Shown here: piece after piece, positions 47,080 to 55,542 of the stretch
How positions within the stretch are numbered: position 1 is the first letter of the stretch
Layout: each line of letters begins with the position of its first letter
DNA from: Pelobacter seleniigenes DSM 18267
GTDB taxonomy: Bacteria > Desulfobacterota > Desulfuromonadia > Desulfuromonadales > Geopsychrobacteraceae
Assembly: GCF_000711225.1 (NCBI RefSeq)
Contig: NZ_JOMG01000004.1
Span: 434,001 to 498,000 of the forward strand
Length of the DNA: 64,000 nucleotides
Direction: 5' to 3'
Notes under the pieces: generated by a model
The model's input: only the letters and a program-made list of their open reading frames with translations
What the model was told of the DNA's origin: nothing
Database searches by the model: none
Made by a program: the position numbers and the translations under genes

Positions 47080-47580
47080 ATGTTTATCCAGCACAAAAGT
47101 TTGACCAGTCTGAACCTTCCGGCTGAAAAGATAACCCACCTTCATGCTGCGTCCAGCAATGTTCAGCTGGCTTTTGCAGGGTTCCCCCCGCAGCTGTGCA
47201 GTGCCTATCTGATCCTGGCCTCGAGTGGCCAGAAGAGCCTGGTACTGATTGCCTTCTATCTCGTCGAGAGTGGGAGTTCCATCTTTTTTGTCCCTCAAAA
47301 AGGCGAAGTGACCAGCGATAAAGCTCAACAGCTATATGAAGAGGGGATTTTTTTCGTAGAATCCATGGGGTTTACTCTTACTGAAACGGATTTCCATCTG
47401 AAATCTCTGGAGAAGAAGCAGGATTACTGGAAAGCCTTGCCGATTTGCAGGCCATCCCGCACAAAAGCTGCTGTGGCCGGAAAGGCGGTGGCGCAAAATT
47501 CTGCTGGCAGCGACTATGATAGCGCATTGCTTCAGTCCCAAAGTCTGGCGAGCCTGGGACGTTTTCTCGGCGCCATGTAA
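47080..47580 (+). CDS. Conserved-looking hypothetical protein
   Basis: A 166-residue protein with a strong GGAGG site before the ATG at 47080. No known domain was recognised. The central part (SLVLIAFYLVESGSSIFFV) is hydrophobic but probably forms buried strands rather than a helix. A later part, IFFVESMGFTLTETDFHLKSL, is amphipathic. The C-terminus is alanine/serine-rich. It stands 17 bases before a TPR lipoprotein gene and is likely co-transcribed with it and the receiver gene at 48393. Confidence 0.7.
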   Translation: MFIQHKSLTSLNLPAEKITHLHAASSNVQLAFAGFPPQLCSAYLILASSGQKSLVLIAFYLVESGSSIFFVPQKGEVTSDKAQQLYEEGIFFVESMGFTLTETDFHLKSLEKKQDYWKALPICRPSRTKAAVAGKAVAQNSAGSDYDSALLQSQSLASLGRFLGAM

Positions 47581-47597
47581 TCTGTCGGAGGACCGAA

Positions 47598-48356
47598 ATG
47601 AGAAGAATCGAAAGAACCCTGGTGCTGATCTGTGTTTGCCTGCTTTGTTCCTGCGCGGCGACAACACAAGTCGAAAAACAGCATCAGGCTGATATGCATT
47701 ATAAATTGGCCATAGCACATCTGCAGAGCAATAATCCGACTTATGCTCTGAAGGAGTTGTTAACCGCGGTCAAACTGGAACCGAACAGCAGCTCCATTCA
47801 AGTTGCGCTGGCGCAGGCCTATCAGCAGAAACAAGCCTATCAAGAGGCTGAGAAGCATTATTTCAAGGCACTGGAACTGGAACCGGACAATCCGCGCTAC
47901 CAAAACAATCTGGCTTCGCTTTATCTGGATATGGGAGAGTGGGACAAGGCCATCGAATATTTCGACAAAGCGGCCAATAATCTGTTGTTTTTAAATGTGC
48001 ACATTGCGGTTACCGGCAAAGGGTACGCTTACCTGCAGAAAAAAGATTATGTCAACGCGCTGGCTGCCTTCAAGGAGGCCGCCAGGATAGCCCCGCGTTA
48101 TGCCCCGGCCTATTTTCACGAGGCCGATGTTTACCATGCCCTTGGCAAACCGGATTTGGAACTGAAGTCTTTGGAAAAAGCTGTTGAATTTGCTCCGCAG
48201 TATCTGGAGGCCCGTTATCGACTGGCGACCTTGTTGATCAAAAAGCATTCCACTGAGGATGCCAGGAAACAATTGCAAGCGATCATTAACGTGGCCCCGT
48301 TGTCCGAATGGGGACAGAAAGCAAAAGATCTGCAGGATGCTCTGGATGTGCTTTGA
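47598..48356 (+). CDS. TPR lipoprotein, PilF/PilW-like
   Basis: The 252-residue protein opens with a lipoprotein signal (LVLICVCLLCSC, lipobox at C19) and is then built of TPR units: LAIAHLQSNNPTYALKEL, QAYQEAEKHYFKALELEPDN, WDKAIEYFDKAA and NALAAFKEAARIAPRYAP. The lipidated TPR layout resembles PilF/PilW, which places the pilus secretin in the outer membrane, but general TPR lipoproteins of other functions look alike. No pilus gene is in the window, so PilF is only a suggestion. Confidence 0.85.
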   Translation: MRRIERTLVLICVCLLCSCAATTQVEKQHQADMHYKLAIAHLQSNNPTYALKELLTAVKLEPNSSSIQVALAQAYQQKQAYQEAEKHYFKALELEPDNPRYQNNLASLYLDMGEWDKAIEYFDKAANNLLFLNVHIAVTGKGYAYLQKKDYVNALAAFKEAARIAPRYAPAYFHEADVYHALGKPDLELKSLEKAVEFAPQYLEARYRLATLLIKKHSTEDARKQLQAIINVAPLSEWGQKAKDLQDALDVL

Positions 48357-48392
48357 ATCTGATGCTGTTTTCTTTCTGGGAGGCGTGGTCAG

Positions 48393-48917
48393 ATGATCAT
48401 TCAATGCCCTGAATGCCAGGCCCGCTATCGTATCAAAACCAACGACCGTCCTCTGGCTGCCGCCAAGGTCACCTGTCCGAAATGCGGCGTTCGTTTTGCG
48501 ATCGCCAACGGTGCCGATGAAGCTCGGTCCCGGGCGGCCATCCCGAATATTCTGGTGGTTGACGATGCCCGGTTTTTCCGGGAATTGATCTCGGATCTGC
48601 TGGCCGATCGCCAGGCTCATATCCTGATGGCCGAAAGCGCCCGCCAGGCCTGGGAGGCATTGCAGCGCAACAAAGTTGATCTGTTGATTGTCGATGTCAA
48701 TCTGCCTGATCTGAACGGCTTCAATCTGATAGAAAAAATCCGTGCCGATGGCAAACTTCGCGAGATCAAGATTCTCTGTATCAGTGGAGTCCATCGCAAG
48801 GAAATTGATAAGCTCAAGGCGATTGAAGCCGGTGCCGATGATTTCACCAGCAAATCATTCAACCCGGATGAGTTCAATGCGCGGATTGATAGCCTGCTCA
48901 ATGATAAGTTGTCTTGA
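48393..48917 (+). CDS. Zinc-ribbon receiver protein
   Basis: A 174-residue protein with an MJ0042-type zinc ribbon (IIQCPECQARYRI and TCPKCGVRFAI, two CxxC pairs) joined to a CheY-like receiver. In the receiver NILVVDDARFFRE gives the acidic pocket, LLIVDVNLPDLNG the phospho-accepting Asp, and TSKSFNPDEF the lysine. No output domain follows, so signalling must use protein partners or the ribbon. Its end overlaps the next gene by 17 bases. Role unknown. Confidence 0.87.
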   Translation: MIIQCPECQARYRIKTNDRPLAAAKVTCPKCGVRFAIANGADEARSRAAIPNILVVDDARFFRELISDLLADRQAHILMAESARQAWEALQRNKVDLLIVDVNLPDLNGFNLIEKIRADGKLREIKILCISGVHRKEIDKLKAIEAGADDFTSKSFNPDEFNARIDSLLNDKLS

Positions 48918-49716
48918 CGATATCAGCCCGGCGGCCCAAGCGGTGCACAGCCGGCTTGAGGGGTTTCGCCCCGAATGGTGCCTGGTGCTTGGTTCCGGGT
49001 TCGGCGCTATCGTCGAACAGTTGACCGATTTTATCGTCATCGACTATGCCGAGTTGCCGGGCTTCCCACCGACCCGGGTGGCGGGCCATGCCGGACACCT
49101 GTATGCGGGCAGGTTATTTGACTGTCCCGTGCTGGTCTGGTCCGGTCGCTATCATGTTTATGAAGGGTACAGTGCCTGGCAGGTGACGGCTCCGGTGCGG
49201 GTGGCGGCCGAACTCGACAGCGCCAGGATTCTTTTGACCAATGCCGTTGGCGGGATCAATGATGGCATGCAGCCCGGTGATTTCATGCAGGTGACCGATC
49301 ATCTTAATCTGACCGGCCAGAATCCGCTGATCGGCAGGCCTGATGTCGGCTTTCCTGATTTACACGATCTTTACCATGCCCCGTCTCTGTCACCTGCCGA
49401 AGCGGCCCTGCGTCGTGGTGGCGCAAACCTCTGGCGGGGCACCCTGGCCTGGATGAGCGGCCCCAGCTATGAAACCCCGGCGGAAATCCGTATGCTTGAG
49501 AGGCTCGGGGCGGATGCGGTTTCCATGTCGACGGTCCCGGAAGCTATTGTTGGTCGTTATTTGGGGCTGCAGGTGTCTGCACTCTCTTTTGTCGCCAATC
49601 GCGCGGCCGGCAAGAGTCCACAGCCCCTCACGCATGAGGACGTCCTGGCCGCCGCAAACTCTGCCGGAGATAATGCCGTTACGCTGATCCGGCAGCTTTT
49701 GACCGCCTCTTTGTAA
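48901..49716 (+). CDS. Purine nucleoside phosphorylase, trimeric type
   Basis: A 271-residue class I (inosine/guanosine) PNP: LVLGSGFGAIVEQL, AGHAGHLYAGRL, WSGRYHVYEGYSAWQVT, GPSYETPAEIRMLERLGADAVSMSTVPE. The MSTVPE segment separates it from the MTA-specific mtnP product at 45129. It cleaves purine nucleosides to base and ribose-1-phosphate. The ATG at 48901 lies inside the receiver gene; the longer frame from 48742 is not favoured. Confidence 0.92.
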   Translation: MISCLDDISPAAQAVHSRLEGFRPEWCLVLGSGFGAIVEQLTDFIVIDYAELPGFPPTRVAGHAGHLYAGRLFDCPVLVWSGRYHVYEGYSAWQVTAPVRVAAELDSARILLTNAVGGINDGMQPGDFMQVTDHLNLTGQNPLIGRPDVGFPDLHDLYHAPSLSPAEAALRRGGANLWRGTLAWMSGPSYETPAEIRMLERLGADAVSMSTVPEAIVGRYLGLQVSALSFVANRAAGKSPQPLTHEDVLAAANSAGDNAVTLIRQLLTASL

Positions 49717-49819
49717 ACCCTTCTGCCGATTTCCCCTTCCTTTTTCCCGGCTTCGGACCCTTTTTGAATTATCTATTGATTGGTGAGTGAAATCGATAGG
49801 TTATTGTCAATTGCCGTGC

Positions 49820-49847
49820 TTGACAGGGGGGGCTGCACTGCTAAACT
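49820..49847 (+). promoter_or_regulatory. Sigma-70 type promoter for the receiver-UspA pair
   Basis: TTGACA (49820-49825) and TAAACT (49842-49847) are 16 bases apart. The element is 30 bases upstream of the receiver start at 49878, after the PNP gene. Confidence 0.75.
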
Positions 49848-49877
49848 TAATAATAAATTGATCGTTCTGGAGTAATC

Positions 49878-50276
49878 ATGGTCAGGGTATTGGTTGTTGA
49901 TGATGAAGAAAATGCCCGGGTCGGACTGGCAAAGCTGCTCGGCCACAACGGTTATCAGGCGGTTGCGGTTGGTAACGGTTGTGAAGCACTGAGCTACCTT
50001 GCGGCTCATCCGGTGGATGTGGTCCTGACCGACATCAAAATGCCGGAAATGAACGGAATGTTGCTGTTGCGCGAACTGCATGAAAAATATCCACAGTCAC
50101 AGGTGATCATGATTACTGCGTATGGTGGAATTCGCGCATATCTGGACGCCCTGGACCTGGGCTCTCTGGAAGCGCTTAACAAGCCGTTTCGCTTCGAAAA
50201 GTTGAAAGCGGTTATAAGCAAAGTCCTCGATCAGCGGGGAAAGCCCATGGATTCGGGTTCTGCCGCAGTCTCCTGA
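49878..50276 (+). CDS. Stand-alone response regulator receiver protein
   Basis: A 132-residue CheY-like receiver: VLVVDDEENARVGL, the phosphorylation site VVLTDIKMPEMNG, MITAYGG and the conserved lysine in ALNKPFRFEKL. There is no DNA-binding or enzymatic output domain. It is 12 bases from a UspA gene and about 700 bases upstream of a receiver-histidine kinase, suggesting a local phosphorelay; direct pairing is not shown. Confidence 0.9.
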   Translation: MVRVLVVDDEENARVGLAKLLGHNGYQAVAVGNGCEALSYLAAHPVDVVLTDIKMPEMNGMLLLRELHEKYPQSQVIMITAYGGIRAYLDALDLGSLEALNKPFRFEKLKAVISKVLDQRGKPMDSGSAAVS

Positions 50277-50288
50277 AAGGAGGTTCCC

Positions 50289-50744
50289 ATGAAAGATTTT
50301 TCAACTATTCTGGTCGCAATCGATTTCTCCGACAGTTCTGACAATGCTTTTTTTCTGGCGCTGGGCATGGCCAGAAAATATGGCGCAAAATTGGTTGTCC
50401 TTCATGTCATTAACGAACCGGTGGATCTGCGCGGATTCTATGTCCCGCATATCTCATTTGAAAAGCTTGAGGAAGAGATAGAAGAAGGGGCCCATAACAT
50501 GATGGACAGCTTCTGCAGGGAGAAGCTCGCGGACTTCGACAACTACGAATGCCTGATTGTTCCCGGACTTCCCTATGAGCAGATTATTGGTCAGGCAGAA
50601 GAAAAGGGAGCCGAACTGATAGTCCTGGGAACCCATGGACGAGCCGGTCTTGACCATGTCCTGTTCGGCAGCACCGCGGAAAAAGTGGTTCGCAAGTCCA
50701 GCCTGCCGGTGTTGACGGTTCGCCTTGAAGAAGAAGCGCAATAG
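50289..50744 (+). CDS. UspA family universal stress protein
   Basis: A 151-residue Usp protein: TILVAIDFSDSSDNAFFLAL, LVVLHVINEPV and the ATP-binding block GTHGRAGLDHVLFGSTAEKVV. The glycine-rich G-x2-G-x9-G-S/T motif indicates an ATP-binding Usp. It follows a good AGGAGG site. Usually induced by stress or growth arrest; no regulator site is visible beyond the promoter upstream of the preceding gene. Confidence 0.92.
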   Translation: MKDFSTILVAIDFSDSSDNAFFLALGMARKYGAKLVVLHVINEPVDLRGFYVPHISFEKLEEEIEEGAHNMMDSFCREKLADFDNYECLIVPGLPYEQIIGQAEEKGAELIVLGTHGRAGLDHVLFGSTAEKVVRKSSLPVLTVRLEEEAQ

Positions 50745-50859
50745 TTGAGCGCAGGAACGCCTCCTGCGGGCAGGGCGTCAACGCCTTGTCCGCGGGAAGG
50801 CGGACCATTCCTTTCCAAATATAGCCACCGAAACATGAACGGATTTCGGGATGAGATTG

Positions 50860-50886
50860 AGCAGCCGGGCAGCTGCTTTTTTTTAT
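50860..50886 (+). terminator. Terminator after the UspA gene
   Basis: AGCAGC (50860-50865) pairs with GCTGCT (50872-50877) around a CGGGCA loop, then a T-run. It is 115 bases after the UspA stop. Confidence 0.75.
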
Positions 50887-50974
50887 GGGGCAATGAGACT
50901 GTCCGCTTGCCAACAATCAGCCGGGTGGGTATCCTGACATGAATTTAAAGAAGTACGGAGTGTGAGCTGCGGTG

Positions 50975-52177
50975 ATGAACCAGCAACAAAGCCGTTTTGC
51001 CGGCGAGACGATCCTGATTGTCGACGATGAAGAGGTGATCGTCGAATTAGCAGCTTTGCTGTTGAAGAAGCGCGGTTTCAACGTGCTCACGGCGAGTAAC
51101 GGGCAGGAGGGGCTGGCCGCGGTTTCCGCGCATGGTCCAGCTCTGGTGCTGCTTGATTATATGATGCCGGTGATGAACGGTCTTGATGCGCTCAGGTTGA
51201 TTCGGCAAAATTTCCCCGATACTTATGTGGTGATGTTCACCGGCAAAGGGAATGAAGAAGTGGCCGTTGAACTCATGAAATCAGGTGCTGCGGATTACCT
51301 GCAGAAACCTTTTGCCAAGCACAGCCTGCAGGAGCGAATCGATGCGGTGCTGGCGCGACGTTACATCGAAATCGAAAACCGTAACCTGCTGGAAGAGCGG
51401 GAAGCCCTGCAGCAGGAAATTGAGCAATGGAATTTCGAACTGGAGCAGCGGGTCAGGCAAAAGAGTTTTGAATTGGAACAGGCTCATAAGGAAATTATTC
51501 AGGCGGAAAAACTCGCTGCGTTGGGGCATATTTCCGCCGGCATGGCGCATGAGATTCGCAACCCGCTTAATTCCATCAGTCTGTATGCCCAACTGCTCCA
51601 GGCCGACGCCGACCTGTCTGCAGAGCAATGTGAATACATCGATAAAATAGCTGAAGAAGTCGAACGAATTGATTCCATTCTCCGCAAAATGCTGGCTTCG
51701 AGCGAAACGGGCGGGGCGAAACGGGAAAGGGTTTTCCCCGCCGCCATCGCGCGCAAGGTGATCAGCGACTATGAGCCGCGGATGACGACCCAGCAGGTCA
51801 GATTGCAGCTGGAGATTGCCGAAGGATTGCCGGCCATTGAAGTTGATCCCAATGAGCTCGAACAGATTTTCGTCAACCTGATCAGCAATGCCCTGTTTGA
51901 GATGGCGGATGGAGGCCTGCTGCGGATCTCGTTATGTGCCGGCGCTGAAAATGTCATTTTGGAAATTGCCGACAGTGGCCCCGGCATCCCGGCCGAAAAT
52001 ATCTCGCGTATTTTTGACCCTTTCTTTACCACCAAAGACAAAGGAACCGGCTTCGGACTGTCCGTCGTCCTGCGCGTCGTGAAAGGTTGCGGCGGCCGAA
52101 TCCTGGTGACTGACTGCAACGAAGGGGGGGCTTGCTTCAGGATCGAGTTCCCTCTTTTTCCCCAATCGGTTCATTGA
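50975..52177 (+). CDS. Receiver-histidine kinase hybrid (no membrane part)
   Basis: A 400-residue protein: N-terminal receiver (LIVDDEEVIVEL, LLDYMMPVMNG, YLQKPFAKHSL), a coiled-coil linker (about 130-175), then a HisKA H-box (MAHEIRNPLNSISLY) and HATPase with NLISNALFE, DSGPGIP, FDPFFTTK and GTGFGLSV. No membrane span or PAS sensor is present, so it is soluble and receives its input through the receiver. Such kinases often act as relays. A GTG lies three bases upstream (50972). It overlaps nothing; the next gene begins three bases after. Confidence 0.92.
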   Translation: MNQQQSRFAGETILIVDDEEVIVELAALLLKKRGFNVLTASNGQEGLAAVSAHGPALVLLDYMMPVMNGLDALRLIRQNFPDTYVVMFTGKGNEEVAVELMKSGAADYLQKPFAKHSLQERIDAVLARRYIEIENRNLLEEREALQQEIEQWNFELEQRVRQKSFELEQAHKEIIQAEKLAALGHISAGMAHEIRNPLNSISLYAQLLQADADLSAEQCEYIDKIAEEVERIDSILRKMLASSETGGAKRERVFPAAIARKVISDYEPRMTTQQVRLQLEIAEGLPAIEVDPNELEQIFVNLISNALFEMADGGLLRISLCAGAENVILEIADSGPGIPAENISRIFDPFFTTKDKGTGFGLSVVLRVVKGCGGRILVTDCNEGGACFRIEFPLFPQSVH

Positions 52178-52180
52178 ATA

Positions 52181-53764
52181 ATGGCTTTACAACTACGTGA
52201 AATTGCTCTGACCCTGGCTGAACAGGAAGAGAGCCTGGGCCAAAAAGTCGCTGATCTGCTCGGTTTGGAAATTAACCGGATCAGCGACTTGAAAATCATC
52301 CGCAAAGGGATCGATGCTCGTAAGAAACCGAACGTTTTGCGGATCTATACCGTTCAGTTCAGTTGCCGCGATGAAGCTGAAGTGCTGCAGCAGCATGCTG
52401 ATTTGAAGACCTTTGCAGCCGTGGCGCTCCAGGAAGATGCAGCCCTGACCGTCATGCCGCTGACCCGCAAAGCGACAGTCCTGGTGGTGGGAATGGGTCC
52501 TGCCGGGCTGTTCTCAGCGCTGACTCTGGCCGAAGCCGGGGCCCGGGTTGTCCTGCTCGAGCGCGGTCGGCCGGTAGCCGAACGACTGCAGGAGGTGCGT
52601 GCGTTCTGGTCCGGCGCTGAGCTGAACCCGGAAAGTAATATTCAATTCGGCGAAGGCGGGGCCGGAACCTTCTCGGACGGTAAACTGACCAGCCGGCTTA
52701 ACCATCCGCTGATCCGTCAGGTCCTGGAACGGCTGGTGGAGTTCGGCGCCCCGCAGGAGATTCTCTGGCAGGCCAAGCCGCATATCGGCTCCGACCGGTT
52801 GCGTCAGGTTCTGGTGCGTTTCCGGGATCATCTGGTCCGGCTCGGTGTCGATATCCGTTTCTCTGCCCGACTGACCGGTTTGGAAACCTCTGCCGGGAAA
52901 GTCCGCGCCGGAATTGTCAATGCTGCTGAGCGTATCCCCTGTGATGCGCTGGTGCTGGCATGCGGGCACAGCGCGCGCGATACCTATCAATTGCTCAGCG
53001 AAGAACAGGTCGCCCTGGAAGGGAAGCCTTTTGCAATCGGCCTGCGGGTGGAACATCCTCTTGAACTGATTAATCAAATTCAGTACGGTATGCCCAAGCA
53101 TCGGCACTTGCCGGCAGCGGACTATCGTCTCGCCTGGAATGATCCAGAGACCGGCCGCGGGGTTTATTCGTTCTGCATGTGCCCCGGGGGGGAAGTGGTC
53201 AATGCCTCTTCAGAGGCGGGCGGTCTGGTGGTCAACGGGATGAGTGACTTTCAGCGTGCGGCACCAAGATCGAACAGCGCTCTGGTGGTCAGCGTCACGA
53301 CCAAGGATTACCCGGGGACCGACCCCTGTGCGGGGATCCGTTTCCAACGCCACTGGGAACAGGCCGCCTATCGGGCGGGTGGCTCCAACTGGCGGGCACC
53401 GGCTCAGCCGTTGCTGGAATTTCTCCACGGCCGGGGTGGGCAGTTGGACTCGTCCTGTCGACCGGGGGTCGCGTCTGCCGATTTGAATGACTGTCTGCCG
53501 GCGTTTGTCACCATGGAGCTGCGGCGAGCCCTGCCTCAGTTCGAGAAGAAAATGCGCGGCTTTATCTCCCGGGAAGCGAGCTTGATCGGGGTCGAAACGC
53601 GGACTTCGGCACCGCTGAGGATCTTGCGGGATGATCATGGGGAATCCTTGTCGCACCAGGGACTGTTCCCGGCCGGAGAAGGCGCCGGTTACGCGGGGGG
53701 TATCATGAGTGCGGCGATTGATGGGATAAAAACCGCCCTGGCAATAGCAGCAATTAACGGATAA
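52181..53764 (+). CDS. COG2509 FAD-dependent dehydrogenase
   Basis: A 527-residue flavoprotein. The N-terminus (about 1-85) is a small DUF-like domain, then VLVVGMGPAGLFSALTLAEAG is the FAD-binding GxGxxG motif. NIQFGEGGAGTFSDGKLTSR and CMCPGGEVVNASSE are hallmarks of the COG2509 uncharacterised dehydrogenases, and GLFPAGEGAGYAGGI closes the FAD site. The substrate is unknown. It is ten bases before the HD nuclease gene. Confidence 0.9.
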   Translation: MALQLREIALTLAEQEESLGQKVADLLGLEINRISDLKIIRKGIDARKKPNVLRIYTVQFSCRDEAEVLQQHADLKTFAAVALQEDAALTVMPLTRKATVLVVGMGPAGLFSALTLAEAGARVVLLERGRPVAERLQEVRAFWSGAELNPESNIQFGEGGAGTFSDGKLTSRLNHPLIRQVLERLVEFGAPQEILWQAKPHIGSDRLRQVLVRFRDHLVRLGVDIRFSARLTGLETSAGKVRAGIVNAAERIPCDALVLACGHSARDTYQLLSEEQVALEGKPFAIGLRVEHPLELINQIQYGMPKHRHLPAADYRLAWNDPETGRGVYSFCMCPGGEVVNASSEAGGLVVNGMSDFQRAAPRSNSALVVSVTTKDYPGTDPCAGIRFQRHWEQAAYRAGGSNWRAPAQPLLEFLHGRGGQLDSSCRPGVASADLNDCLPAFVTMELRRALPQFEKKMRGFISREASLIGVETRTSAPLRILRDDHGESLSHQGLFPAGEGAGYAGGIMSAAIDGIKTALAIAAING

Positions 53765-53773
53765 GGGATTATT

Positions 53774-54916
53774 TTGAAACACATTTATGTTGATCAGATC
53801 AAAGAGCGCGACCAACTGGAAAGCATATTTCTGGTGCGGGATAAAATCATCGCGATGGCCAAAAACGGTAAGCCCTACATGACCCTGAAGCTGATGGATC
53901 GCAGCGGGGAAGTCGAAGGTCGCGTCTGGGACCGGGTGGACCAACTTGATGCTCAGTTCGATAAAAATGATTTTGTGCAAGTCTACGGCAAGGCAAGTGT
54001 CTACATGGGGAAAATGCAGTTAGTGGTCCAGGATCTGCACAAGCTTGAGGAGAGCGCGGTCGATCTGGCGGATTTTCTGCCCGTCTCCAAACGGTCTCTG
54101 GAGGAGATGCGGGCTGAACTTGACGGACTGCTGGATTCGTTGAACGATCCTCATATCGAAGCGCTGCTGCGGGCTTTTTTCGATGACGCCGATTTTTTCA
54201 AACGCTACAGCCGGGCGCCGGCCGCCAAGGGGATGCATCATGTTTATCTCGGCGGTCTGCTGGAGCACTCCCTGGCGGTTTCCGCCCTGGCCTGCGACAT
54301 CGGCTCGCGCTACCCGCAAGTGAATCGGGATCTGCTGATCAGCGGTGCGTTGCTGCACGATATCGGCAAAACCGAGGAACTGGCCTATGAGCGTTCTTTC
54401 GACTACACCGACGACGGGAAGTTGCTGGGGCATATTGTCATCGGGGTGCAGATGATCGAAGACCGGGTCAGGCAACTGAACGGTTTCCCGCGGGAGCTGG
54501 CCACCATGATCAAGCATCTGCTGCTTTCCCACCATGGTCAGTACGAATTCGGTTCGCCCAAAAGACCCAAGTTCCTGGAGGCGGTCATTCTCAACTTCAT
54601 CGATGACCTGGATTCCAAGATCAACGGGGTGTCCAGCCATATCGAAAAAGAGCCGGACAACGACAGCCACTGGTCCAGCTATCATCGGCTCTATGATCGC
54701 TATTTTTACAAAGCCGATTATAATGGCAGGAAAGCAGAGGCGCCGGTAACTCCGGCGGCGCCGGCCGGAGCTCAAAGAGTCCAGGCCAAACCGGCTGGCA
54801 AAGAGCATAACAAAAAAAACTTCAATAAACCGTTGGGGGCAACCCTCGGGGAACAATTAAAAGAGAAAAACCTCGATCTGTTTGCCTCGATCACCCGTAA
54901 AGAGGAGTCACCGTGA
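53774..54916 (+). CDS. YhaM-like 3'-5' exoribonuclease (OB fold + HD)
   Basis: A 380-residue protein starting at a TTG (AAGGG upstream). Residues about 5-90 form an OB fold (TLKLMDRSGEVEGRVWD), and an HD domain follows (GMHHVYLGGLLEHSL, GALLHDIGKTEEL, LLLSHHGQYEFGSPKRP). This is the YhaM arrangement; YhaM in Bacillus is a 3'-5' exonuclease. A basic, proline/alanine-rich tail of about 60 residues could bind nucleic acid. It overlaps the next gene by four bases. Confidence 0.88.
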   Translation: MKHIYVDQIKERDQLESIFLVRDKIIAMAKNGKPYMTLKLMDRSGEVEGRVWDRVDQLDAQFDKNDFVQVYGKASVYMGKMQLVVQDLHKLEESAVDLADFLPVSKRSLEEMRAELDGLLDSLNDPHIEALLRAFFDDADFFKRYSRAPAAKGMHHVYLGGLLEHSLAVSALACDIGSRYPQVNRDLLISGALLHDIGKTEELAYERSFDYTDDGKLLGHIVIGVQMIEDRVRQLNGFPRELATMIKHLLLSHHGQYEFGSPKRPKFLEAVILNFIDDLDSKINGVSSHIEKEPDNDSHWSSYHRLYDRYFYKADYNGRKAEAPVTPAAPAGAQRVQAKPAGKEHNKKNFNKPLGATLGEQLKEKNLDLFASITRKEESP

Positions 54917-55533
54917 TTCTGGAAAGTCTGCCGAGCGGACCGCTCGAAGTGAATTGTTATATTGTCGGTTGTGAAAATACCCGCAAAGCTGTGGTGATTG
55001 ATCCGGGTGGGAATGTCGAAGCTATTTTGCGCATTGTCAAAAAGCATGAGCTTGACGTGGTGATGATTATCAATACGCATGGCCATTTCGATCATATCGG
55101 CGGGAATAAACAGCTTCAGGAAGCGACCGGAGCCGAACTGCTGGCCCATCGGGCCGACCGCAGTGTCATGGCCCAGGCGCGGGAGCATGCCGCCATTTTC
55201 GGTCTCAGCGCTAACCCTTCGCCGGCGCCGACCCGCGAACTGGTCGGCCGGGAGACCCTGCAGGTCGGTGCCCTCCGGCTGCGGGTCATGCATACCCCCG
55301 GGCATTCGGCGGGCGGGATTTGTCTGTATGTCGAGGACTGCCTGTTTTCAGGGGATACGTTGTTTGCAGGGTCGGTTGGTCGCACCGACCTGCCCGAAGG
55401 TGACTACTATCAGCTGATTTCCAGCATCAGGGAACAGCTGTTGGGCTTGCCCGATGCAACCAAGGTTTATCCCGGCCACGGCCCGGCGACCACTATCGGC
55501 AACGAAAAACAGCACAACCCTTTTCTGGTTTAA
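54913..55533 (+). CDS. Metallo-beta-lactamase fold hydrolase, glyoxalase II-like
   Basis: A 206-residue protein with a GTG start overlapping the previous stop (GTGA). THGHFDHIGG holds the THxHxDH zinc motif, MHTPGHSAGG and FSGDTLFAGSVGRTDLP add the other ligands, and VYPGHGPATT ends the set. The small size and PGHS/GDTLF pattern fit the YcbL/GloB-like hydrolases acting on thioesters. The precise substrate is unknown. Confidence 0.9.
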   Translation: MILESLPSGPLEVNCYIVGCENTRKAVVIDPGGNVEAILRIVKKHELDVVMIINTHGHFDHIGGNKQLQEATGAELLAHRADRSVMAQAREHAAIFGLSANPSPAPTRELVGRETLQVGALRLRVMHTPGHSAGGICLYVEDCLFSGDTLFAGSVGRTDLPEGDYYQLISSIREQLLGLPDATKVYPGHGPATTIGNEKQHNPFLV

Positions 55534-55542
55534 GGGGGACTC

